Below are positions 31,104 to 38,731 of a stretch of DNA of 64,000 nucleotides, piece by piece. Location of the stretch: NCBI GenBank assembly GCA_002005505.1, contig KV908509.1:17501-81500 (forward strand), written 5' to 3'. The DNA comes from Botryococcus braunii (lineage: Eukaryota > Chlorophyta > Trebouxiophyceae). Position 1 is the stretch's first letter; the number at the start of each line of letters is the position of its first letter. The translations under genes and the position numbers were made by a program. Below the pieces are notes generated by a model. That model saw only the letters and a list, made by a program, of their open reading frames with translations, had not been told where the DNA came from and searched no databases.

Positions 31104-31873
31104 GATGGCAGTCGGTCAAATACTGCCTTACTCTGCCCTTGTTGTAAACGGAACTGGAACTGTACCAGCTCGATATACACGTGGTATTCTCTGTACCACC
31201 TGAGTACCTGTCCTGTACCCTCTCTTCCCTCAACAATAGCTCTGTCGAGAAAGAACGAAGGAAAACCTTCCCGTGGCCCGTCTGCAGTTAGCTTAAATAA
31301 CTCCTGCAAACGGTTCCACACTTTCAGAAAATAGTGCACCTCCCAGTCTTCTTTTGGAAGGCTCTTCCCGTATAGCTCTGCTACCTCATGCACCAGGCTA
31401 TCAGCAAGGGGATCACTGAACACAATCAATTCCTCCCACTTGACCAAAATGGGCTCCTCTCGTGGCTGTGTCAGACCAGCCAAGAATGCCGTTGATATGA
31501 TTCCTTCACACAGAGCGGACCCTTCTTCACTTTCACAAGTCTTAACAAAGATGTAGTTTGCTCGTTCAACAGGATCAGGAAGATTGTTCAGCACAATGTC
31601 TTGGTGATGCACAATTGGCCTTTGAAATTGACCCTTTGGAACACCAGGCCTCTCAATATGAATATACAGACCCGGGTCTCCAAAATAGTCAGGAACTTTA
31701 AAGTGAGTCCTGACAAAAGGAATGGGATACTCTGAGTATTCCGGTCTTCTTGGATGCTGTTGACGTACTGCAGGTCGCAGTCCTCTTCCTCTCGTTGTTG
31801 GGAAAGGTCTCGGCGTCCGTTGCTCTTCAGGTTCCGGTGTATCTTCGATCACAATGACTTCCTCCTCTGGCAT
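30893..31873 (-). CDS. D ORF0: unrecognised 326-residue protein before gag
   Basis: Starts 26 nt after the 5' LTR and ends inside gag. Acidic N-terminus (MPEEEVIVIEDTPEPEEQ), a Pro/Arg-rich stretch (RGRGLRPAVRQQHPRRP), then a well-ordered region with many aromatic and charged residues (YFGDPGLYIHIERPGVP; WEVHYFLKVWNRLQELF; VLRWYREYHVYIELVQFQF) and a C-terminal helix (LTWEEIQELERQWLGD). No zinc knuckle, protease or RT motif and no membrane segment. Not standard in Copia. The length of uninterrupted frame, its position and the compositional order argue for a real protein; function unknown. Confidence 0.75.
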   Translation of the reverse strand: MPEEEVIVIEDTPEPEEQRTPRPFPTTRGRGLRPAVRQQHPRRPEYSEYPIPFVRTHFKVPDYFGDPGLYIHIERPGVPKGQFQRPIVHHQDIVLNNLPDPVERANYIFVKTCESEEGSALCEGIISTAFLAGLTQPREEPILVKWEELIVFSDPLADSLVHEVAELYGKSLPKEDWEVHYFLKVWNRLQELFKLTADGPREGFPSFFLDRAIVEGREGTGQVLRWYREYHVYIELVQFQFRLQQGQSKAVFDRLPSWREVEELGLNPLRLHPDYFQTYEGISRGWLEPVMGLQRLTWEEIQELERQWLGDLNRPVHLAGKIRRVQ

Positions 31874-31880
31874 GCATCAA

Positions 31881-31897
31881 GTTGTGGGCCCAGCACC
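31881..31897 (-). other. Probable primer-binding site of D
   Basis: Sense GGTGCTGGGCCCACAAC, two bases after the LTR. It resembles the A and C half-tRNA site (GGTTATGGGCCCACCAC) at 13 of 17 positions, so D may prime from a variant or a different tRNA fragment. Confidence 0.45.
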
Positions 31898-31964
31898 TTT
31901 GTTGTGTATTAGTTGGAGGATGCCGTAACTGTAAGCGGTACGTATGCCGTAGGAGAATCACTTT

Positions 31965-32292
31965 CTGTGAACACCACCAAGTAATCTCAATGTCCATATA
32001 GACCAGTGCTCGCACTGCCGTCTATATCTGCCGACTGCTCTCCGATCAGGACACCCTTGGCCCTTCAGCAGTCCCAGGAGTTTAATGGCTACTCCCAACC
32101 AATCGCTATAACCAGTGTGCAACTCGTCACACACAAATAGCCTTACTGTTCGCACAACAGTAACATACAAGCAATGCAGCTCATGTATTGAAATGAATGT
32201 GACAGCAGTATATCAAGCAGTCCTTCAATACAGAGCAAACACTATTCAGCTTGGAGCTCGAAGCCCAGATGCATTCCACACCCCATCGACTG
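31965..32292 (-). other. Intron-less copy of the D leader exons
   Basis: 328 bp. Junctions at plus 32182/32183, 32103/32104 and 32031/32032 match the three introns to the base. Block sequences are almost identical to the unspliced set at 32318-32958. Confidence 0.9.
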
Positions 32293-32384
32293 TTACAAAT
32301 GGTTTACGTATATTTACCTGTGAACCCCACCAAGTAATCTCAATGTCTATATAGACCAGTGCTCGCACTGCCGTCTATATCTGC

Positions 32385-32488
32385 CTGCACCCGAGCGTTA
32401 CGATTTACTTGTGGGTTCATCAGTGTCCATAAAATATATCTAAACCACATAAAACACACACGCAACCTATCCACATATGTGTACGTAC
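32385..32488 (-). other. D leader intron 3 (104 bp)
   Basis: Sense GTACGTACAC at the 5' end and TCGGGTGCAG at the 3' end. Exactly absent from the spliced copy. Confidence 0.88.
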
Positions 32489-32560
32489 CGACTGCTCTCC
32501 GATCAGGACACCCTTGGCCCTTCAGCAGTCCCAGGAGTTTAATGGCTACTCCCAACCAAT

Positions 32561-32646
32561 CTGCACAATATGTGGATCATCAGAGATCAAAACAAAACAG
32601 TTACTTAACCAGCAGGAGCATGCTTGTTATACGTATCTGTACTCAC
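32561..32646 (-). other. D leader intron 2 (86 bp)
   Basis: Sense GTGAGTACAG at the 5' end and TATTGTGCAG at the 3' end. Exactly absent from the spliced copy. G1 inserted in this intron in the other LTR. Confidence 0.9.
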
Positions 32647-32725
32647 CGCTATAACCAGTGTGCAACTCGTCACACACAAATAGCCTTACTGTTCGCACAA
32701 CAGTAACATACAAGCAATGCAGCTC

Positions 32726-32848
32726 CTGCAACACAAGACACATGTAATGTTTCATAATCAGCAGAAACATCAGTATGCATGTGCTTAACGCCTACGATCG
32801 CAGCCACACGACTGCGACCGTTACCCTTGCCAGCGATCGCAAGCTTAC
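32726..32848 (-). other. D leader intron 1 (123 bp)
   Basis: Sense GTAAGCTTGC at the 5' end and TTGTGTTGCAG at the 3' end. Exactly absent from the spliced copy. Confidence 0.9.
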
Positions 32849-33407
32849 CTGTATTGAAATGAATGTGACAGCAGTATATCAAGCAGTCCTTCAATACAGA
32901 GCAAACACTATTCAGCTTGGAGCTCGAAGCCCAGATGCATTCCACACCCCATCGACTGCCAAGCTTGCTCGCGATCTGGCGTTTCTATGCCTTCTGATCG
33001 TAACCGGCGGTAACGGTACAGTTCCTTTCGAGAGGCTGTACCGTACTGCATGGTCACATAAACAACCCTGACTTGGCCCTATGCCAACGTGTAGCTCTAT
33101 AGCTGCACCAGGGATCTCATACTTATACACGCGTACACACTCAATGGAGTCTTTACCTTGTGACCTTACCGTCACTAGTACAAGACCTGTACTGCATGGA
33201 GGTCACTTATATGATCAACCTAACTGAACATAATACAATACCCTTTGACACGCAATCAGGCGCATCTTCTTACTTGTACTCCACACGTGGAGAAATTCAA
33301 GTTATACAATGTTTCCTAAAACCACTTGATAAACTGATAGCGCCCGTGTATCTAGTACGTTTGCCATCACGTATCTATACGTACCAATCAGTTTATACAA
33401 CAATAGC

Positions 33408-33792
33408 CAAGCATGCAAAAGGTGAGAAGCTTCCTCAATCCAATTCTGCCAACATTGATCCTAAAGCACCGAAAGGTGAAGAAGGGAATGATAAGGGTGG
33501 CAAGAAAGGAGACAAATGGAAGAACAAAGGCAAGGCTGCTGGTGCTGATGTTTTCAAAGAGGTTCCTGCTACTTCTTTCATGCTCCAGATAGATGATGGT
33601 TTAGATGAGGAGGAGGATGTAGATATTGGTGGTATGTCAGACAACCCTGCACTTACTAGGCCTAGTGCAATAGGAAGGTCTGCAGTACCAGTGCCACAAA
33701 AATCAGATAGAATCACGAGGTTGCGTTCTGCAGTAGAACCGTTTCAAGTTAATCAAATTACTGCAGTCAGGAAAACCGTGTATCAATCCAAT
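33408..33792 (+). pseudogene. Last visible piece of the old gag-like ORF
   Basis: Continues the frame of 7985-8848 once D is removed (Leu-Leu-Ile-Ala then Lys-His-Ala-Lys-Gly). Lys/Gly/Asp-rich (KGEEGNDKGGKKGDKWKNKGK), then an acidic patch (DDGLDEEEDVDIGG) and a basic region. Such tails follow Gag nucleocapsid regions or precede a protease, but no motif is decisive. It fuses abruptly with C2 gag near 33793 with no target duplication. Confidence 0.5.
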
Positions 33793-34409
33793 ATATGGCA
33801 GCCAATGAGGCAAAGGGATCTCTTCTTGCAGTACTGGAGGCCATGCCAGGCACCTTGCATGATGTAGCAGCATTACTACTGCTATATGAATCCGTGCCAG
33901 AAGAGTGGCAGGGTGAATTGTCTGAGATGCCTTCTGCATATGATGCTTATGAGTACATATGCAGGAAATTCATTGGTGGCTACAATTTTCAAGCAAACAT
34001 GGACTGGTTGCAAGAGATGAGTCAGGGCATGAGGCATGATGAAACCATTTCTCAGTATGTGAACCGTCTGCTCAACCTCAAGGCCTGCCTTCACAGAAAC
34101 AATCGTCACCTGATGGATGGTTTTGTAGCTACCCAAATCGTGCAGGGCCTCCCTGATGCAGCCAAGGAGCCTGGCAGCCTGTCCTCAGCCGTTGCACACC
34201 CACTCAACAAGCTCGCAGAACTCATGCGCACCACTCCTGCAGCCCTGGGCTTTGACGAGACAGCTCCCCGCCAGCCCAGAGTCCTGGCCATTGCCCCAGG
34301 TACCAGTGGAGCCAGCAACCCACCAGCCGCAAGTGCAGCCAACACACAGCAGACCACTGGACCCCCTGAGCCCAAGGGAGTATGCAATTACTGCAATAAA
34401 AAGGGACAC
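33793..34409 (+). pseudogene. C2 Gag, 5'-truncated
   Basis: Copia Gag related to C1, beginning abruptly at the equivalent of C1 residue about 70 (AANEAKGSLLAVLEAMPGT). It includes LLLYESVPEEWQGEL, FIGGYNFQANMDWLQEMSQGMR and the first half of the zinc knuckle (CNYCNKKGH), where C1 inserted (GACAC). C2 has lost its 5' LTR, leader and Gag N-terminus, by deletion or recombination, not by a clean insertion. Confidence 0.85.
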
Positions 34410-35137
34410 TGTTATAATAGTGAAAGAACAATTAGTGACTTTCCCTCAGAAGAGTAATAGTGGTCAGGCTTCTCTAAAGCAATCACTGTGAACAATCTCA
34501 GAGGTTGAGTAATGGATGGCAGAACTCTAGAGTTCTGCCATAATTGATCTAGACTGATTCCACTTAGGAGAAAGAGAGTAATGCAATTTGACACGTTTTT
34601 GCTAGAAAGGATATAAGCAGCCGGCATGAAGGGCTCGGCACTTGTTTGGGACTGAAAGAGCACTACGGGTGCTTATCTCTGATCAGTTGCCTCAAGTGTC
34701 AACACATAGTCGGGCTCTGCTTGCTCTCCTACACACAGCAAGAGACCCGACCGAGCTTAACACCCTTCGTGCCGGGACATACAGGTAAAGTGCTGCATCT
34801 TAGTGTGATTTGTATGAACAATTGATTAGGAAGAGGTCTAGATAAGAGTATTAGAATGTTGCTAATGCTTGGCTCATCGAACAATGGTAATGCGGACTAT
34901 CTGTCGATGCGTAGAAGAGGTAGTTTGAATTCCTTGGCGTTGAGAGAGAGCAAGAAGCAATGTAATGACTTGTTTGGGACTGAAAGAGCACTCCGGGTGC
35001 TTATCTCTGATCAGTTGCCTCAAGTGTCAACACATAGTCGGGCTCTGCTTGCTCTCCTACACACAGCAAGAGACCCGACCGAGCTTAACACCCTTCGTGC
35101 CGGGACATACAGGGAACATTACGCCCAGAATTGTACA
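34410..35137 (+). repeat. 5' LTR of C1 with 145-bp internal duplication
   Basis: 728 bp. Blocks at 34640-34784 and 34968-35112, starts 328 bp apart. TATAAG (34612-34617) is 28 bp upstream of the first block. The first block is followed by CAG|GTAAAG, the second ends ATACAG|GGAA, so 34785-35112 has intron form. 25 nt separate the second block from the LTR end. Confidence 0.92.
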
Positions 35138-35160
35138 GGTTATGGGCCCACCAACTCTTG
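35138..35160 (+). other. C1 primer-binding site (initiator tRNA-Met half)
   Basis: GGTTATGGGCCCACCA directly after the LTR: 16 bases complementary to the plant initiator tRNA-Met anticodon arm, with patchy matches beyond. Confidence 0.78.
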
Positions 35161-35194
35161 AGCTGGGCAACTGAAAGTATGTTCCGAGCCTACG

Positions 35195-35719
35195 ATGGGA
35201 CGAACGAAGCACAGCGGAAGGATGTCGACCGGCGGTAAAAGACCTTTTATTCCCCCACCTCCTTCACCACCTACATATGATAGCCTGAGGCGAGCTGGAG
35301 GAGATACGGGACCGAGAACACCAGAAGAACGAGCATTTCTAGTGAAGGATTTTGTCAGCCGCGCGTACGGACTGGGCAAAGTCGAACAGCCTCAGTGGTT
35401 CAGACGACGATTCTCTGTTTACCCAGCCTACAAAGTAACTGCGTGGGAGTGTTCATTCATCAACGCGGATCGAGGCTTCGTCACGCGAGCATTATTTGAG
35501 CGGCATCTACAACAGATCGGAGGACCCAGCAAACCCGAGTATTGGGAAGAAAGCGCAGCCTACACAGCAGTGGAGTGTGCTCTCGCCACTCTTGACGAGG
35601 ACTTCCTACTTTCCCTTCTGGGCAGCATAAAAGGATTCAGCCCAGAGGAGTGGTGCACGGACACAGATAACGGAGACGAAGACGGGGACTCGCAGCGTTC
35701 AGAACCTAACGCAGACTGA
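35195..35719 (+). CDS. C1 ORF0: unrecognised 174-residue protein before gag
   Basis: Starts 57 nt after the LTR and stops 16 nt before the gag ATG, in another frame. N-terminus is basic and Pro-rich (PFIPPPPSPPTYDSLRRAGG); the middle is ordered (WFRRRFSVYPAYKVTAWECSF; FVTRALFERHLQQIGG; ECALATLDEDFLLSLLGSIKG); the C-terminal tail is acidic (DTDNGDEDGD). No known retroelement motif, signal peptide or membrane segment. I see no clear similarity to D ORF0, but the position right after the primer site is the same. Gag would need reinitiation after its stop. Confidence 0.7.
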   Translation: MGRTKHSGRMSTGGKRPFIPPPPSPPTYDSLRRAGGDTGPRTPEERAFLVKDFVSRAYGLGKVEQPQWFRRRFSVYPAYKVTAWECSFINADRGFVTRALFERHLQQIGGPSKPEYWEESAAYTAVECALATLDEDFLLSLLGSIKGFSPEEWCTDTDNGDEDGDSQRSEPNAD

Positions 35720-35735
35720 GTGACATTCGAGCAAC

Positions 35736-37847
35736 ATGGCGAGAAAGAGATCTAAATCAAGGGAGCCATCAGAGGAGGAGCCCACAACAGAGGAGGCGTC
35801 TACATCGTCTCCCACACGACAGCCGTGTACACCCAGCACATCAAAGGGCGAGGGAGATGTACTTCCCAAGGTCATAGCCACCCAAGTCAAGGTGCATATT
35901 AAGCTGGATCGTCATGGCACAAATTTTGTGGTATGGGACAATGCCTTTACTGCGGCCAATAGTGCTAAGGGTTCTTTTCCTGCCATTCAGTCAGCCATGC
36001 CTGGAACTATCCATAATGCGGCTGCAATGCTTCTGCTGTATGAGTCAGTTCCAGAGGAATGGTTAGGAGAAGTGTCAAGTAAGCCGTCAGCATATGATGC
36101 ATATCTGTTCATTTGCAAGAAATTTGTTGGTGGTTACAACACTCAAGCCAATGCAGACTGGCTGAAGGAAATGTCAAGAGGGATGAGACGTGGAGAAACG
36201 ATCTCTCAGTATGTGTCTAGAATGATAAATCTCAAAAGCTGCTTGAAACGCAATGGACATGACATCTTAGATGGTCATGTGGCCACTCAGATAGTGCAGG
36301 GACTGCCAGCAGCAGCTAATCCTCCCGGGCTGTTACTCACTGCAGTAGCTTACCCCCTGGATGAACTGGCAGCTCTCATTTCCACCACTGCAGAGGCTTC
36401 TGGCTACAACGATGATGGAGAACAGCCTGCCATGGTGATGAAAGCAATGCCTGCTCAACTAGAGACTGCTCCAGCCCCTTCCACTAGTGGGGCCAATCCC
36501 TCCAAACAGCCAGCAGACACAGAATCAAGGGGAGAAGTGAGAGGCACGTGCAACTACTGCCACAGGAAAGGCCATTTTTGGAGAGACTGCCGCAAACGTC
36601 AAAGGGATGCAGAGACACAACGCAATGTGGTGGCAGCTGTACAACAACTTACTGCCATGTGGCCCCAAGGACAGTTTCCTGGTGCACCCCAGCCACCTCC
36701 AAGCGTGCAGCATGCATTCCCATGCACTGGAGCGTTCCCACTGCTGCACCCTCCTCCAGGCCCACCTTCTCCTCCCTCAGAAGGTATGCCATACGTGGTA
36801 TCTTATAATGTGCTGGATGGCAGTAAACACCAACAGTCCAAACAGTCGTGGCTTGTGGACAGTGGAGCGTCTGTACATCTTGTGAACAACCTTTCCCTGC
36901 TGCATGCCCCTACAGTACATGACCACCCTATTCCACTGCTGCTCGCTACATCTGATGCCACTGGGGGTATTGTTGCTACTGGGTCAGTGTGTCTCATGTC
37001 CTCTCAGCATATTCCAGTGTGGCTGCATCATGTCCAGTGTGTTCCCTCAGCCACCACCAATATTTTATCAGTATCTGCTGCTCTGCGCGATGGAATCCGG
37101 TTCAGTACAGATAGACTGGGAGCATTCACTGCTGTCTCAGGACCGAGTGGTTGGCAGATGCCTGTGAAACCAGAGAATGGGCTCTATTATATCCATAACT
37201 GCCTCCCAGTAGCACCAGTGAAGGTTCCTTATTCAGTAAAAGCTGCTCTGAAGAAGAAATGCTCCAGTGGTCAAAGCCATGACTGTGCCAAACGTTTCCT
37301 GTGGCACAGCAGATTGGGACACCCAGGAGATCCATGGATGAAACGCCTGAGCAGTGAGCAACTGGTTACTGGCCTAGACACCTTAATGTCCCCTTGTGAA
37401 AAGTGTCCTAAGTACTGTGAAGCATGCATTGAGGGGAAGCATGCACGTCCCCCATTTGGTGAAAGCTCTAGACCTGCTGAGAAACCCCTTGACAGAATCC
37501 ACATCGACACTGTGGGCCCCATATCACCAGCAGCCATTACTGGGGAACGCTTTTGGGTAATTGTAACTGATCAGGCATCTGGATGGAAGGCAGTGCTGCC
37601 AGTGAAGTCAAAAGATGTAATTGGAGCTGTTGTCAGAGACCTAATCTTGTATTGGCAAACTGAGAAGGAAACTACAGTGAAGTGCATCCGCTGTGACAGA
37701 GGCACAGAGTTCTTAAATGCCAAGTTCAAGGAATTTTGTGCATCCCAGGGCACTAAGCTGGAGACATCTGCCCCATATACCCCTCAGCAGAATGGAGTTG
37801 CTGAGAGAGCCAACAGAACCCTAAGGAGCGGACCAGAACCCTTCTAA
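35736..37847 (+). CDS. C1 Gag, protease and most of integrase
   Basis: 703 residues. Gag with a Ser/Glu/Thr-rich start, core (FVVWDNAFTAANSAKG; YNTQANADWLKEMSRGMRRGET), CCHC knuckle at about 271-284 (CNYCHRKGHFWRDC), Pro-rich linker, protease (WLVDSGASVHLVNN about 370), integrase HHCC (LWHSRLGHPG ... CEKCPKYCEAC) and core (RIHIDTVGP, RCDRGTEF, PYTPQQNGVAERANRT). It ends early because one A is missing in the codon for Lys after ANRTL (near 37830). The true protein would continue in the frame of 37871. Confidence 0.92.
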   Translation: MARKRSKSREPSEEEPTTEEASTSSPTRQPCTPSTSKGEGDVLPKVIATQVKVHIKLDRHGTNFVVWDNAFTAANSAKGSFPAIQSAMPGTIHNAAAMLLLYESVPEEWLGEVSSKPSAYDAYLFICKKFVGGYNTQANADWLKEMSRGMRRGETISQYVSRMINLKSCLKRNGHDILDGHVATQIVQGLPAAANPPGLLLTAVAYPLDELAALISTTAEASGYNDDGEQPAMVMKAMPAQLETAPAPSTSGANPSKQPADTESRGEVRGTCNYCHRKGHFWRDCRKRQRDAETQRNVVAAVQQLTAMWPQGQFPGAPQPPPSVQHAFPCTGAFPLLHPPPGPPSPPSEGMPYVVSYNVLDGSKHQQSKQSWLVDSGASVHLVNNLSLLHAPTVHDHPIPLLLATSDATGGIVATGSVCLMSSQHIPVWLHHVQCVPSATTNILSVSAALRDGIRFSTDRLGAFTAVSGPSGWQMPVKPENGLYYIHNCLPVAPVKVPYSVKAALKKKCSSGQSHDCAKRFLWHSRLGHPGDPWMKRLSSEQLVTGLDTLMSPCEKCPKYCEACIEGKHARPPFGESSRPAEKPLDRIHIDTVGPISPAAITGERFWVIVTDQASGWKAVLPVKSKDVIGAVVRDLILYWQTEKETTVKCIRCDRGTEFLNAKFKEFCASQGTKLETSAPYTPQQNGVAERANRTLRSGPEPF

Positions 37848-38713
37848 ACTTTGCTGCAGCAAGCCCTGTCATGTGGAAGGAAGCCCTGGAGACAGCCTGC
37901 ACCCTCCTAAATATGGGACCCAGCACAGGCAGGCCCCTATCTCCCTGTGAAATGTTCATGGGATATAAACCAGATGTATCCTTGCTGCGCACATGGGGAT
38001 GCCTTGCGTTTGTGCACGTTCCTGATCAGCAGAGGGGGGTTTTTGCACCAAAGGCTGTGGCTGGGATGTTCACTGGTTACTCTCCGGTGTCAAAGGCATA
38101 CCGTGTCTATATGGGAGGGGGGATCTGGAGAGAGAGCAGAGATGTCCAATTTGTAGAACACATTCGAGGAGCTACTCGGGTGGGAATGGCAGCTCTCCCT
38201 GACCAGCCCCAGCAGTTCTCATACCCTGAAGACCTACCAGGGCAAATGTACAGCAGCAACCCAATGAGGTCATTGCCACAATGCAGCACGCAGAATCAGA
38301 CTGTCAGCAGCCCATGCTCCAGCATTAGACCTGACAGCTCCTTCCCAGTACCCTCTGACCAGGCTGCAACTGAGCCTGATAGTCAGGGGAAGTCTTCCCA
38401 AGAGGAGGGCATCCCCAATGTGACTCCTGAATCAAGCACGGGAGAACAGCAGCCGGACTTGGATCAGTCCGGGGCTCTGGACGCAATTCAACGACTGGCG
38501 CGAGGAAGTTCGGACAGCGGGCAACACCAACGGATATTAGATCGAGCACAGCAGTCACTGCGTAACACTCTTCCGGCAATGACCATTCCGCCTCCGGATG
38601 GACTGTCGCGGGCTCAACGCTATGAGCAACGAACTGCGGCTCGAGATATCCTGCTGGCACAGGATAAGGGAGAGAGCTGTGAGCGAGAGGGGATGACTGA
38701 AGGTGACACATAG
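37848..38713 (+). pseudogene. C1 integrase C-terminus and spacer
   Basis: Continues the polyprotein after the one-base deletion (MWKEALETACTLLNMGPSTGRPLSPCEMF ... GYKPDVSLLRTWGCLAFVHVP ... VAGMFTGYSPVSKAYRVY), typical of the Copia integrase C-terminal part, then a Ser/Gln/Pro-rich spacer. It ends at TAG 38711-38713; the same frame reopens directly to RT. Confidence 0.87.
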
Positions 38714-38731
38714 TCACAGGGACCAGGGGAA

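Larger units (their letters stand above)
8849..33402 (-). mobile_element. Ty1/Copia LTR retrotransposon D (host of G1 and A2)
   Basis: Two LTRs of 1,503 bp each (left one counted without G1) with ends TGTTG...CAACA bracket the element, and the 5-bp target duplication ATAGC is at 8844-8848 and 33403-33407. Subtracting G1 and A2, D is about 8.2 kb. In sense: 5' LTR (31900-33402), primer-site-like sequence, ORF0, gag-pol, polypurine tract (plus 17319-17329), 3' LTR. I count about nine base differences between the LTRs, so D is older than G1 (one difference) and A2 (none seen), as nesting requires. Removing D joins the old ORF in frame. Confidence 0.92.
31900..33402 (-). repeat. 5' LTR of D: intron-bearing leader plus its spliced copy
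   Basis: 1,503 bp. In sense: U3 (33402 to 32959), exon blocks P4', P3', P2', P1' (110, 79, 72 and 67 bp) separated by three introns, a 25-bp remnant starting GTAAATATACG (plus 32293-32317), then P4, P3, P2, P1 joined without introns (plus 31965-32292), then 65 bp of U5 and the primer site. The TATA box of the left LTR reads TAGAAA here (plus 32982-32987). The structure is shared by both D LTRs, so it predates this insertion. Confidence 0.92.

Noticed and set aside
32040..33071. Tandem-like repeats in the D LTR as a satellite array
   Set aside because: The units occur only twice and differ by exact removal of three GT-AG segments, which fits splicing, not satellite amplification.
31900..33402. 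A protein-coding host gene captured in the D LTR
   Set aside because: Joined exon blocks give only short frames with a stop in the spliced copy (CAATACATGAGC) and no recognisable domain, so a non-coding leader is more likely.
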